Assembly (NCBI GenBank): GCA_947472885.1
Contig: CANJBX010000003.1
Coordinates: 1 to 64,000, forward strand
Reading direction: 5' to 3'
Origin: Hyphomicrobiaceae bacterium
GTDB lineage: Bacteria; Pseudomonadota; Alphaproteobacteria; Rhizobiales; Xanthobacteraceae
DNA: 64,000 nt
Shown: positions 26,892-36,043 of the stretch, in pieces
Position numbering within the stretch: the first letter of the stretch is position 1
Layout: each line of letters begins with the position of its first letter
Made by a program: the position numbers and the translations under genes
The notes under the pieces: generated by a model
Database searches by the model: none
What the model saw: only the letters and a program-made list of their open reading frames with translations
What the model was told of the DNA's origin: nothing

Positions 26892-27878
26892 TCAGCCTTG
26901 CGGCACGATCCTGGCGAGCTTCACGTAGTCACGCCAGTTGTCGATCTCCTTGAGCATCAGCGCCTGCGCCGTTTCAGGCGTATTGAGGAAGGTGTCGCCG
27001 CCAAAATTGTTCAGAAACTTCTTCGTTTCGTCCGTGCCGAGAATCTGGCCCACCCGCTTGTTGATGAGGTCGATTGCCGGCCGCGGCGTACCGGCGGGCA
27101 CCGTCGCGGTCCACCAGCCGATGATGTTCATGGGTATGCCCTGTTCGGTCATGGTGGGCAGATCCGGGATCGATTGCAGGCGCTCGTTCGAGCCGACGCC
27201 GAGGATGCGCCATTTTCCTTCGCGGTGTTGCGAGAGCGCCAGCACCGGATTGTGTACGGCATAATCGAGCGCGCCGCTTGTCATGTCGTTGAGCGAGTCC
27301 GCGGCGGCCTTGTAAGCCACCTCGACCGCCTTGACGCCGGTCTTGGCCTTGTAGATTTCGCCGATGACGGTGGCATCGACCGTGTTGGTCGCGTAGCTTG
27401 CCTTGTCGCCCTTGGCGAGCATGCCCTTGGTCAATTCGTCGAGCGTCTTATAGGGCGACTTGGCATCGACCACGACCATGAAAGCCTGGCGGTTGATCGT
27501 CGCCGCGATCTGCAGGGTCTTTGACACATCGATTGGCGGATTTTTGAGAAGGCTCATCATGCCGGCGATGGCGTTGCCGCCCCACAGCAGCACGGTGTAG
27601 CCGTCGGGCTTGGCGCGCGCCACGTATTCGATGGCGAGGTTGCCGCCAGCGCCCAGCCGGTTTTCAACAATAACGCTGCGGCCGGAGAGTACGCGGATGC
27701 GCTCGGCAAAGTGGCGCACGATGATGTCGCCGCCGCTGCCTGCTGCGCTGCCGGTGACTAAGTGGATGTCCTGCGCAGGCCACTGTTGCGCAATCGCGGG
27801 CCGCGAGAGGCCAACTGCGGAGGCTGCCGTCAGTGCCGAGCCCGCCGCCAGAAATTGCCGCCGTGATGTCCTCGACAT
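26892..27878 (-). CDS. Bug-family periplasmic receptor with Tat signal
   Basis: 328-residue TTT receptor. Unlike the other Bug proteins here, its N-terminus has a twin-arginine motif (SRRQFLAAGSALTAASAVG) ahead of an AIAQ cleavage site, so Tat export is predicted. The mature part shows DIHLVTGSAAGSGGDIIVRH, IVENRLGAGGN and KPDGYTVLLW. It lies between the GMC oxidoreductase and the FAD oxidoreductase genes in the same orientation, so it likely binds the operon's substrate. No dedicated permease is adjacent. Confidence 0.9.
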   Translation of the reverse strand: MSRTSRRQFLAAGSALTAASAVGLSRPAIAQQWPAQDIHLVTGSAAGSGGDIIVRHFAERIRVLSGRSVIVENRLGAGGNLAIEYVARAKPDGYTVLLWGGNAIAGMMSLLKNPPIDVSKTLQIAATINRQAFMVVVDAKSPYKTLDELTKGMLAKGDKASYATNTVDATVIGEIYKAKTGVKAVEVAYKAAADSLNDMTSGALDYAVHNPVLALSQHREGKWRILGVGSNERLQSIPDLPTMTEQGIPMNIIGWWTATVPAGTPRPAIDLINKRVGQILGTDETKKFLNNFGGDTFLNTPETAQALMLKEIDNWRDYVKLARIVPQG

Positions 27879-27953
27879 TACAACCTCCCATGGTGATCTT
27901 TTGCGGTAATTGTCGCCGTTCCGCAGGCTACCGCAAGGAGGATTTGCGCCACC

Positions 27954-29609
27954 CTAGTACGCGCGGGCGTCCTCAAGGATCATCGCCGCCGCCTTCTCCG
28001 CGATCATCATGGTGGGCGCGTTGGTATTGCCGGAAGTGACGGTGGGCATCACCGAAGCGTCGATTACGCGCAGTCCCTCCATGCCGATCAGCTTCAGCCG
28101 TGCATCCACGACCGCCATCGGGTCTTCGCGCCTGCCCATCTTCGCGGTGCCGACGGGATGAAAGATCGTTGTCGCATTGGCCCGGAAGGCCTCCAGCAGC
28201 GATTGATCGTCGTTGCCAGTCGTCGGGCCGGGCTTGAGCTCGATGGGCTTGAACGGCTGGACCGCAGGCTGTGCCATCAGTTTGCGCGTAAAGCGCATGG
28301 CGTCGATGGCGACGCGGCGGTCGTGTTCGGTGGTGATGTAGTTGAAACGAATGTCCGGTTGTGCGGCCATTTCGTTGCCGGTGAGTTTGATCGTGCCCCG
28401 GCTGGTCGGACGGCAATCGTAAGCCGAGATCGTGATGCCCGGGTGCGAATGGAATTCGGCCTTCAGCCCTGCGGATTTTCGGGAGTAGGGCAGGATGGTG
28501 TAGCCGAGATTGGCGCGGTCATGATCGTTGTCGGATTTCACGAAGATGCCGAGCGGTGTCGCGCCCGAACCCATCGGGCCGCTGCGCGAGAGAACGTACT
28601 GTGCGAAGATCCTTGCCTTGCCGAACAGTGAATTCACCGCCTGATTGAGTGTGCCGATACCCTCCAGCTTGTAGACCAGCGCTACCTGCAAATGATCCTG
28701 CAGGTTTTCACCGACGCCCGGCTTGTCGAGTACGACGTCGATGCCGTGCTGCGAGAGCAATGCCGCTGGCCCGACGCCTGATACTTGCAGAAGCTGCGGC
28801 GTTTTGATGGCCCCGGTCGAGACGATCACTTCGCGGGCAGCTTTGGCAGTCTTGATTTCGCCGCCCTGCCGGTAGGTGACGCCGATGGCGCGCTTGCCCT
28901 CGAACAGGATGCGCTGCGCCAGTGCTTCCGTTTCCACTTTCAGGTTGGCGCGTGAGCGGGCGGGCTTGAGAAATACGCGCGAGGTGCTTTGACGCATGCC
29001 ATTGCGGGTGATGGCGTGATAGAGGCCGATGCCTTCGTTGTCGCCACCGTTGAAGTCCGCGCATTCCTTGCAGCCGGCTTCCTTGGCTGCCTGCTTCACG
29101 ACATCGAGGACAGGCCACCAGTTGCGTTGCGGCTCGACGCGCAGCTCGCCGCCCGCGCCATGCGTCGCGCTGGCGCCGCCGGCGTAGTCCTCATGCTTGA
29201 TGAAATAGGGCAGGACGGAATCCCAGCCCCAGCCTTCGAGGCCGAGTTGCCGCCAGTGGTCGAAGTCGCCGGCCTGGCCGCGCACCTGAAACAATCCGTT
29301 AATTGACGACGAGCCACCAAGCGCCTTGCCGCGCGGATGCGAAATTTTCCGGTTGTGAAGTTCAGGCTCGGCCGCGGTTTCGAAACACCAGTCATAGGCC
29401 GGATTGCCGATCGTATTGGCGTAGCCGTACGGCACCTTCATCCAGATCGTGCGGTCTTCCTTGCCGGCTTCGAGCAACAGCACGCGGCAATGCGGATCGG
29501 CCGTCAGGCGGTTGGCGAGGATGCAGCCGGCCGAACCCGCGCCGACGATGATGTAGTCAAACTTTTCCGCGTCGTTCTGACTTCCCGGCATTGTCTTCCC
29601 GTTGTTCAT
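27954..29609 (-). CDS. GMC-family oxidoreductase (choline dehydrogenase-like)
   Basis: 551-residue FAD alcohol oxidoreductase. FAD motif DYIIVGAGSAGCILANRL near residue 18, GMC signature 1 HPRGKALGGSSSINGLFQ, signature 2 STGAIKTPQLLQVSGVG, and the C-terminal catalytic His in TTIFHPVGTAKMG. Oxidises primary or secondary alcohols with electrons passed to the respiratory chain or oxygen. First gene of the probable aconitase X operon, divergent from the ABC transporter; it likely performs the first oxidation of the imported compound. Confidence 0.9.
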   Translation of the reverse strand: MNNGKTMPGSQNDAEKFDYIIVGAGSAGCILANRLTADPHCRVLLLEAGKEDRTIWMKVPYGYANTIGNPAYDWCFETAAEPELHNRKISHPRGKALGGSSSINGLFQVRGQAGDFDHWRQLGLEGWGWDSVLPYFIKHEDYAGGASATHGAGGELRVEPQRNWWPVLDVVKQAAKEAGCKECADFNGGDNEGIGLYHAITRNGMRQSTSRVFLKPARSRANLKVETEALAQRILFEGKRAIGVTYRQGGEIKTAKAAREVIVSTGAIKTPQLLQVSGVGPAALLSQHGIDVVLDKPGVGENLQDHLQVALVYKLEGIGTLNQAVNSLFGKARIFAQYVLSRSGPMGSGATPLGIFVKSDNDHDRANLGYTILPYSRKSAGLKAEFHSHPGITISAYDCRPTSRGTIKLTGNEMAAQPDIRFNYITTEHDRRVAIDAMRFTRKLMAQPAVQPFKPIELKPGPTTGNDDQSLLEAFRANATTIFHPVGTAKMGRREDPMAVVDARLKLIGMEGLRVIDASVMPTVTSGNTNAPTMMIAEKAAAMILEDARAY

Positions 29610-29947
29610 TTTGTGTGTGGCGCGGGCAAGGACATTTGCCTGTTTCCAAGTGTTTTTTCAAAGTGCCGCACGTCGATCTTCCGGGGCAGTTTTCCAGCGT
29701 GCATGGCGGGTGCGCGTGGCGGCAAGCCGGTGGGCGGCGGTGGGCACATGCACGGGACAGTTTGTCGCAGGCTGATAGCCTAAATCGTTCGCACATGCGG
29801 TGAAGGCGGGTGGAATACCAGCCGCCACAGCCGGTCGCGCCTGGTCCAACCAACATACGTCTTTGGCCCTGCCGGAAAACGCGCTATAAGCATGGCAATA
29901 AAAAAGATCACCGTTGCTAATGAGCGTTCGTCCCAGGGAGGATTCTG
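29610..29947. other. Divergent control region (GMC operon / ABC transporter)
   Basis: This 338-base region separates the minus-strand GMC-aconitase X operon from the plus-strand transporter operon and must hold both promoters. On the plus strand a sigma70-like promoter and a GGAGGA ribosome site (29937-29942) can be seen. No regulator gene is encoded here, and short open frames across it show no family-like sequence. Confidence 0.5.
29863..29890 (+). promoter_or_regulatory. Putative sigma70-type promoter for first binding protein
   Basis: TTGGCC at 29863-29868 and TATAAG at 29885-29890 are separated by 16 bases, close to housekeeping promoter consensus. They lie 58 bases before the ATG at 29948. 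Prediction from sequence only. Confidence 0.4.
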
Positions 29948-31147
29948 ATGAAGCTGTTCATGCGTGCCGCCGCCGCGGCTGTATTGTCGCTGTCGGCGAG
30001 TGTGGCTTCGGCCGATGTCGTCAAAATCGGTCTGATTGCCGACTTCACCGGCGCGTTTGCCGTGTGGGGCGCGCAGTTCCAGCAAGGGGTTGAGGCCTAT
30101 CAGGCCGTCAACGGCAAGACCGTGAAGGGGCCGGACGGCAAGGAACACGAAATCCAGTTTATTTATCGCGACGCCACCAGCGCCGGCCCTGAAAAGTCGA
30201 AGCAGCTCGCTGAAGAGCTGGTGCTGCGCGAAAAGGTGAAGTTCCTCGCGGGCTTCGATCTGTCGCCGCAGGCCATGGCCGTCGCCGACATCGCGACCCA
30301 GGCCAAGGTCCCGGTCGTCATCATGAACGCCGCGACCGCGTCGATCACGCGCAATTCGCCGTATTTCGTGCGCGTCAGCATGACAATCCCGCAGCACGGC
30401 GCTGTCGCCGGTCGCTGGGCCGCAAAGAATGGCATCAAGAAAGCCTATACGATCGTGTCCGACTACGCGCCGGGCTACGATGCGGAAAACTATTTCCAGA
30501 AGGAATTCAAGGCGGGTGGCGGCGAGATCGTCGGCAGCGCACGCACGCCGCAGCAGGAAACCAACTACGCCGCCTACATGGAAAAGGTGCTGCAGGCGAA
30601 GCCCGATGCGCTGTTCATGTTCCAGCCGGCAGGCTCGCCCTCGATTGCCTTCGTGAAGGCCTATGTCGAGCGCGGTCTCAAGGCGGCTGGCATCAAGCTG
30701 ATCGGCACCGGCGAGACGCAGCAGATATTCCTGCCGCAGTTCACCGACGACGTGATCGGCGTGGTGACGAGCTTCCACTACACGGAAACCAACACCAACC
30801 CCGCAAACCTCGCGCTCAAAGCACAGGTCACGAAGATGTTCGGCGATAAGGCTATCCCGGACATCGCTACGGTGGCGGCATGGGACGGTACCGGCCTTAT
30901 CTACAAGGGGGTCGCATCGCTTGGCCCGAGTGCGGAGGGTATCAAGTATGTCGACTTCATGAAGACCCAGAAGATCGATAGCCCGCGTGGACCGATCCAG
31001 ATCGACGCCAACGAGCGTGACATCATCCAGAACATCTACATCCGCCAGATCGAGAAACGCGACGGCAAGCTCGTGAACATCGATATCGGCAAGGAAGAGA
31101 TGGTCAAGGACCCCTGGAAACTCGACAATCCGCCGAAGAGCAACTAA
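29948..31147 (+). CDS. Branched-chain-type ABC transporter substrate-binding protein, copy 1
   Basis: 399-residue periplasmic binding protein of the LivK/type I fold. Signal peptide (FMRAAAAAVLSLSASVASA) then DVVKIGLIADFTGAFAVWG; ligand-lobe stretches FLAGFDLSPQAMAVADIA and MNAATASITRNSPYFVRVSM. Strong ribosome site GGAGGA upstream. Followed by a very similar second binding protein and then the full permease/ATPase set. The C-terminal DPWKLDNPPKSN is shared with the second copy. The ligand is probably an aromatic or organic acid rather than an amino acid, judging by context; unproven. Confidence 0.92.
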   Translation: MKLFMRAAAAAVLSLSASVASADVVKIGLIADFTGAFAVWGAQFQQGVEAYQAVNGKTVKGPDGKEHEIQFIYRDATSAGPEKSKQLAEELVLREKVKFLAGFDLSPQAMAVADIATQAKVPVVIMNAATASITRNSPYFVRVSMTIPQHGAVAGRWAAKNGIKKAYTIVSDYAPGYDAENYFQKEFKAGGGEIVGSARTPQQETNYAAYMEKVLQAKPDALFMFQPAGSPSIAFVKAYVERGLKAAGIKLIGTGETQQIFLPQFTDDVIGVVTSFHYTETNTNPANLALKAQVTKMFGDKAIPDIATVAAWDGTGLIYKGVASLGPSAEGIKYVDFMKTQKIDSPRGPIQIDANERDIIQNIYIRQIEKRDGKLVNIDIGKEEMVKDPWKLDNPPKSN

Positions 31148-31267
31148 CGCCAGCTTCGGAAAAATCACTACCGCGCGTGAAGCAAGAAACCCGCTCCACG
31201 CGCGGCGCTTGCCTACGGAAATGCCTGAAAAACAAGAATGGCGTCCGCAGGATGCTTTGGTTCAAAT

Positions 31268-31304
31268 CTGAAGTTTGCAATTCCTGACGTCTGCAAATCT
31301 TCAG
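31268..31304 (+). repeat. Intercistronic hairpin between the two binding-protein genes
   Basis: CTGAAGTTTGCA (31268-31279) pairs with TGCAAA-T-CTTCAG (31292-31304), a 12-bp stem with one bulged T and a 12-base loop. No T-run follows. In an operon it could slow 3-prime decay and raise the level of the first binding protein, or act as an operator. It lies in the middle of the 247-base gap. Confidence 0.55.
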
Positions 31305-31394
31305 CAGGGGGCTGAAACATCCAACGAATGAGACGCCTGTCGTGTGCGCAGAGCCAATGAACTTGAGCCTTGTGCGCTTAATGGGAGGGTATCG

Positions 31395-32597
31395 ATGAAG
31401 AAGTGGTTTTTGGGTGCAGCAGCTTCGGTGGCACTGTCGCTATCGGGCGGCGTCGCTTCGGCCGAAGTTTTCAAGGTCGGTCTGATCGCGGATTTTACCG
31501 GCGCATTCGCCACGTGGGGAATGCAATTCCAGCAGGCCATCGAAGCGTACCAGTCGGCCAACGGCAAGACCGTGAAGGGGCCTGACGGCAAGGAACACGA
31601 GATCCAGTTTGTCTATCGTGACAATGCCAGCCAGGGTCCGGACAAGACCAAGCAACTCGCCGAAGAACTGGTGTTGCGTGAAAAGGTGAAGATGCTCGCG
31701 GGCTTTGACCTGTCGCCGCACGCCATGGCGGTGGCTGACATCGCCAATCAGGCCAAGATGCCGGTGGTCATCATGAATGCCGCGACCGCGTCAATCACGC
31801 GCGGCTCGCCCTACTATGTGCGTGTCAGCATGACGATCCCGCAACACGTCGTACCGCTGGCCCAGTGGGCCTGGGGGAACGGCATCAAGAAGGTTTTCAT
31901 GATCACCAGCGACTACGCGCCTGGTCATGATGCGGCGCTCTATTTTTCCAAGACCTTCAAGGCATTGGGCGGTGAGATTGTCGGCGCCGAAAAGTCTCCG
32001 ATCCAGGAAACAAACTACTCCGTCTATATGGAGAAAGTGCTGCAGGCGAAGCCGGATGCCCTCTACATGTTCCAGCCGGCGGGCTCTCCGTCGGTTGCGT
32101 TGGTCAAAGCCTACAGCGAGCGTGGTCTTAAGACGGCAGGCATCAAACTGCTGGGCACTGGTGAAACGCAGGAAATCTTTTTGCCGCAGTTCAATGACGA
32201 TGTAATCGGCACGGTGACTGCGTTCCACTATACAGAAACGAACACCAACCCCGGCAATACCGCTCTCAAGGCGCAGCTCAAGAAAATGTTTGGTGAGAAG
32301 GCTGGCCCGGATATCGCGTCGGTTGCGGCATGGGACGGTACGGATCTGATTCACAGGTCCGTTGCGGCGCTCGGCCCGAATGCCGAGGGCTTGAAATATC
32401 TCGACTTCCTGAAGAATGCGAAGCTCGATAGCCCACGCGGGCCGGCCGTCATCGATCCGGTGGAGCGTGACATCGTGCAGAACATCTACATCCGCCGGGT
32501 CGAGAAAAGGGACGGCAAACTTGTTAACATCGACATTGCCACGGTTCCGATGGTGAAGGACCCGTGGAAGATCGACAATCCGCCAAAGAGCAACTAG
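31395..32597 (+). CDS. Branched-chain-type ABC transporter substrate-binding protein, copy 2
   Basis: 400-residue paralogue of the preceding protein, similar over the full length (by eye roughly three quarters identical), including DFTGAFATWGMQFQQ, FLAG/MLAGFDLSPHAMAVADIA and the same DPWKIDNPPKSN end. The signal peptide is MKKWFLGAAASVALSLSGG. The start at 31395 follows GGGAGGGT; the frame extends to 31344 but without a signal sequence. A tandem duplication likely produced two receptors with related ligands feeding one permease. Confidence 0.92.
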   Translation: MKKWFLGAAASVALSLSGGVASAEVFKVGLIADFTGAFATWGMQFQQAIEAYQSANGKTVKGPDGKEHEIQFVYRDNASQGPDKTKQLAEELVLREKVKMLAGFDLSPHAMAVADIANQAKMPVVIMNAATASITRGSPYYVRVSMTIPQHVVPLAQWAWGNGIKKVFMITSDYAPGHDAALYFSKTFKALGGEIVGAEKSPIQETNYSVYMEKVLQAKPDALYMFQPAGSPSVALVKAYSERGLKTAGIKLLGTGETQEIFLPQFNDDVIGTVTAFHYTETNTNPGNTALKAQLKKMFGEKAGPDIASVAAWDGTDLIHRSVAALGPNAEGLKYLDFLKNAKLDSPRGPAVIDPVERDIVQNIYIRRVEKRDGKLVNIDIATVPMVKDPWKIDNPPKSN

Positions 32598-32682
32598 TAG
32601 ATTAACGTGCGGCCGCGTGCGGATGCCGACAGGCAAACACACGCGGCCATTCCTTCCCGGATTTCTTGCGTAGTAGCATCTG

Positions 32683-33555
32683 ATGTCACTCGGTTTCGCG
32701 CTTACCATTCTGCTGGATGGCATTTCCTACGGAATGGTGCTGTTCATCATTTCCGTCGGCCTGACGATCACCATGGGTCTGATGCGCCTCGTCAATCTGG
32801 CGCATGGCTCTTTCGCCATGATCGGCGGCTATATCGCCGGCTATCTCACGCAGGGCGGCACCAACTTTTATGTCGCGCTGCTGGTGGCCGCGATCATCCC
32901 CGGTATTCTCGGCGGCCTTGCGGAAGTCACCGTATTCCGGCCGCTCTATCGTAAGGCCGAACTTTCGCAGGTCCTGCTCACCATCGGCATCGTGTTCGTC
33001 TCGACCGCCGCCGTCACCGTAATCTTCGGCGCATTTCCTTATCCGGTCGTGTTCCCGGAATATCTCACCAAGCCTGTCGATATCGGTTTCCGTACCTATC
33101 CGGCTTATCGGCTGTTCCTGATCGCCGTTGGCGGCGTGGTTGCCATCGTGCTGTGGTATCTGATCGAAAATTCGCTCTACGGCGCGAAGCTGCGCGCCGC
33201 GGTCGATAACCCGCGCATGGCGCGGGCCGTTGGCATGAACGTCAATGTCCTGTTCACCGGCACCTTTATGGTTGGCTGCGCATTAGCGGGTCTCGGCGGC
33301 GCCATGGGCGCTGGCATCATGTCGCTTGAGCCGTCCTATGCGCTCAAGTACGTCGTGCTGTTTCTGGTCGTGGTGATCGTCGGCGGTGAGGGCAGCTTCA
33401 AGGGTTCGTTCGTGGCGGCGATGTCGCTTGGTATCATCGATACGGTCGGAAAATACTTCTTCAGCCAGGCTGCGCCTTACCTCCTCTACGTGGCAGTGTT
33501 CATCCTGTTGCTGTGGCGGCCACAAGGTCTCATGCCCGCAAAGTCGGTGGCGTGA
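32683..33555 (+). CDS. livH: Branched-chain-type ABC transporter permease LivH
   Basis: 290-residue inner-membrane permease with about eight hydrophobic segments. LivH landmarks are the N-terminal LDGISYGMVLFIISVGLTIT, MRLVNLAHGSFAMIGGY and the central ENSLYGAKLRAAVDNPRMARAVG cytoplasmic loop. Overlaps livM by one base (TGATG), second membrane half of the same transporter. Confidence 0.94.
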   Translation: MSLGFALTILLDGISYGMVLFIISVGLTITMGLMRLVNLAHGSFAMIGGYIAGYLTQGGTNFYVALLVAAIIPGILGGLAEVTVFRPLYRKAELSQVLLTIGIVFVSTAAVTVIFGAFPYPVVFPEYLTKPVDIGFRTYPAYRLFLIAVGGVVAIVLWYLIENSLYGAKLRAAVDNPRMARAVGMNVNVLFTGTFMVGCALAGLGGAMGAGIMSLEPSYALKYVVLFLVVVIVGGEGSFKGSFVAAMSLGIIDTVGKYFFSQAAPYLLYVAVFILLLWRPQGLMPAKSVA

Positions 33556-34574
33556 TGACAAAACCTTCGAGCACCACCACGCTGGCGCCAGCCGCTTTGG
33601 CGCCCATCAGCAAGCTCTGGGCCACTGTCGGTCATGTACTGCCATGGGCTATTGCCATCGGCTTCTTCTTCGTGGCCGAAGGCAGCCTGAGCATCGGCAC
33701 CCAGATCATGATCTGGATTCTGTTCGCGCTCTCGCTGGATCTCATACTCGGCTATGCCGGCATCGTCACGCTTGGACATGCGGCATTCTTCGGCGTCGGC
33801 GCTTACGCGGCGGGGCTGTTCTCTATCCACTTCTCGCCGGACCCGCTGATCGGGCACATCTTTGCCATCGTGGTGTCGGGCCTTCTTGGCCTCGTCACGG
33901 GCGCGCTGATCCTGCACACAACGGGCGTGACGTTCCTGATGCTCACGCTCGCCACCGTTTCGCTCATTTTCGAATTCGGCAACCAGACGCGCTGGCTCAC
34001 CGGCGGTGATGATGGTTTGCAAGGCATGCGGGTCGATCCGATCTTCGGGATGTTCGAGTTCAATATTTTCGGCCAGACCGCCTACGTCTATGCGCTGGTG
34101 GTGCTTTTCATCTGGTTCCTGTTCTCATGGCGGCTGATGCATTCACCATTCGGCCGCTCGCTTGACGGCATTCGCCAGAACTCCCGCCGCATGCGCGCCA
34201 TCGGCACGCCGGTGTGGTGGCGTCTCCTTGCGATCTACGGCATCTCGGCCGCGATGGCCGGTTCCGCTGGCGCGCTGTTGGCGCATTCAACGCGCTTCGT
34301 CGGTCTTTCGTCGCTGAGTCTGCTCACTTCAGGTATCGTCACCGTGATGCTCATCCTCGGTGGCACGCGCAAACTCTATGGCGCGTTCATCGGCGCGGCG
34401 ATCTATTACCTCGTGCAGGACTCGACCGCGAAGATCAATCCACATTTCTGGGAGTTCATCGTCGGCGGCATGTTGATCATTACCGTACTTTTCCTTGAAG
34501 GCGGTCTGATGGATCTCGGTCGTATCGGTCGCCGCCTCATCAGTCGCTTCCGCCAGCGTTCGGACTTACCATGA
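33555..34574 (+). CDS. livM: Branched-chain-type ABC transporter permease LivM
   Basis: 339-residue permease with about ten hydrophobic segments. Typical LivM stretch DLILGYAGIVTLGHAAFFGVGAY near residue 65 and the loop SPFGRSLDGIRQNSRRMRAIG. The ATG at 33555 shares its A with the livH stop; the open frame upstream to 33513 is the overlap with livH. Its end overlaps livG by four bases. Confidence 0.94.
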   Translation: MTKPSSTTTLAPAALAPISKLWATVGHVLPWAIAIGFFFVAEGSLSIGTQIMIWILFALSLDLILGYAGIVTLGHAAFFGVGAYAAGLFSIHFSPDPLIGHIFAIVVSGLLGLVTGALILHTTGVTFLMLTLATVSLIFEFGNQTRWLTGGDDGLQGMRVDPIFGMFEFNIFGQTAYVYALVVLFIWFLFSWRLMHSPFGRSLDGIRQNSRRMRAIGTPVWWRLLAIYGISAAMAGSAGALLAHSTRFVGLSSLSLLTSGIVTVMLILGGTRKLYGAFIGAAIYYLVQDSTAKINPHFWEFIVGGMLIITVLFLEGGLMDLGRIGRRLISRFRQRSDLP

Positions 34575-35326
34575 CCGTGACTTCGGCCCTTTCCGTCCGT
34601 GGATTGAACAAGAGCTTTGGCGCGCTTGTCGTTGCGCAAGCTATCGATGTCGAGCTTGCGCCGGGTGCACGCGTCGGCCTGATCGGCCCGAACGGTGCCG
34701 GCAAGACCACGTTCGTCAACCTGCTGACCGGCTTCCTCAAGCCGGACTCCGGCACCATCGCGCTCGAAGGCACGCCGATTGAAGCGATGTCGCCGGAAAT
34801 GCGCGTGCAGCGCGGCCTCGCGCGCACTCATCAGATCAACACGCTGCTGCGTGAAGACACCGCGCGCGACAACGTCGCCATCGCGATTGCCGAGCGTAAA
34901 AAATACGCATGGCGCATGATGCGCTACACGCCGCAATGGAAACACTGCACCGAGCAGGCCGATGCGCTGCTGCGTGATATGGGCATTGCCGATGTCGGCA
35001 GCCGTCAGGTTCGTGAGTTGCCTTATGGCCAGCAGCGGCTGCTCGAAATCGCCATTGCGCTGGCGCTCAAGCCGCGCGTGCTGCTGCTCGACGAGCCGGC
35101 GGCCGGTGTACCGTCGGAAGAGGCGCACCGCATTCACGACGTGCTGGCAAAACTGCCGTCGGATATCGCCATTCTCATCATCGAACACGACATGGAAGTC
35201 ATCTTCCGATTTGCGCGCGAGATCATCGTGCTGCTGCAGGGCCGCGTGCTGACGCGCGGCGCGCCGGCGCAGATCAAGGACGATCCCGAAGTGCGTGCGG
35301 TTTATCTCGGGCGGACGGTCGTATGA
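34571..35326 (+). CDS. livG: Branched-chain-type ABC transporter ATPase LivG
   Basis: 251-residue ATPase: Walker A GPNGAGKTTFVNLLTGF, subfamily segment GLARTHQINTLLREDTARDN, signature ELPYGQQRLLEIAIAL and Walker B LLLLDEPAAGVPSEE, with IIEHDMEVIF carrying the switch His. Overlaps both neighbours by four bases, so the permease and ATPase genes are translationally coupled. Confidence 0.94.
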   Translation: MTVTSALSVRGLNKSFGALVVAQAIDVELAPGARVGLIGPNGAGKTTFVNLLTGFLKPDSGTIALEGTPIEAMSPEMRVQRGLARTHQINTLLREDTARDNVAIAIAERKKYAWRMMRYTPQWKHCTEQADALLRDMGIADVGSRQVRELPYGQQRLLEIAIALALKPRVLLLDEPAAGVPSEEAHRIHDVLAKLPSDIAILIIEHDMEVIFRFAREIIVLLQGRVLTRGAPAQIKDDPEVRAVYLGRTVV

Positions 35327-36030
35327 GCGCGGGTTTGAAGGTTGAGGGTCTGATTGCCGGCTACGGCGAAACCGTCGTGCTGGATGGCCTTTCGTTCGAG
35401 TTGCCGCCGGGCGGCACGCTCGCCGTGCTAGGCCGCAATGGCGTCGGCAAGACGACGCTGTTGACCACACTGATGGGCATCACGACCCGCCATAGCGGGA
35501 CCATCGCGCTTGGCGATCAGCAAATCGAGAAACTGCCGGTGCATATGCGCGCGCGCAACGGGCTTGGCTTCGTGCCGCAGGAGCGCGAAGTATTTCCGTC
35601 GCTGACGGTCGAGGAAAACCTGCAGGTGTCGGCTTTGCCGGGCGGCTGGGACATCGAACGGGTCTACGACCTGTTCCCGCGCCTGAAGGAACGCCGCAAG
35701 AATACCGGCAATCGCTTGTCCGGCGGCGAGCAGCAGATGGTCGCCGTCGCCCGCGCGCTGCTCGGTGCGCCGAAGGTGCTGCTGCTCGACGAGCCGCTCG
35801 AAGGGCTTGCGCCGATCGTGATTGAATCGCTATTCGAAGCCTTGATCAAGATTCGCGACGAGACCGGCCTGTCGATGATTCTGGTCGAGCAGAAGGCCGA
35901 TCTGGCGCTGTCATTTGCGCGCGATTTCGTCGTGATCGACCGCGGCAAGATCGTGCATCGCGGACCCAGCAAGGAATTGCAGGGCGATCATGACCGGCAG
36001 CATCGCCTGCTGGGCGTCGCCGAGGCCTGA
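35323..36030 (+). CDS. livF: Branched-chain-type ABC transporter ATPase LivF
   Basis: 235-residue ATPase: Walker A GRNGVGKTTLLTTLMG, LivF-type LGFVPQEREVFPSLTVEENL, signature RLSGGEQQMVAVARALL and Walker B LLLLDEPLEGLAP. Last gene of the six-gene transporter operon. A CATTGC/GCAATG palindromic repeat follows the stop. Confidence 0.94.
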   Translation: MSAGLKVEGLIAGYGETVVLDGLSFELPPGGTLAVLGRNGVGKTTLLTTLMGITTRHSGTIALGDQQIEKLPVHMRARNGLGFVPQEREVFPSLTVEENLQVSALPGGWDIERVYDLFPRLKERRKNTGNRLSGGEQQMVAVARALLGAPKVLLLDEPLEGLAPIVIESLFEALIKIRDETGLSMILVEQKADLALSFARDFVVIDRGKIVHRGPSKELQGDHDRQHRLLGVAEA

Positions 36031-36043
36031 CGCCAGACTTGGT

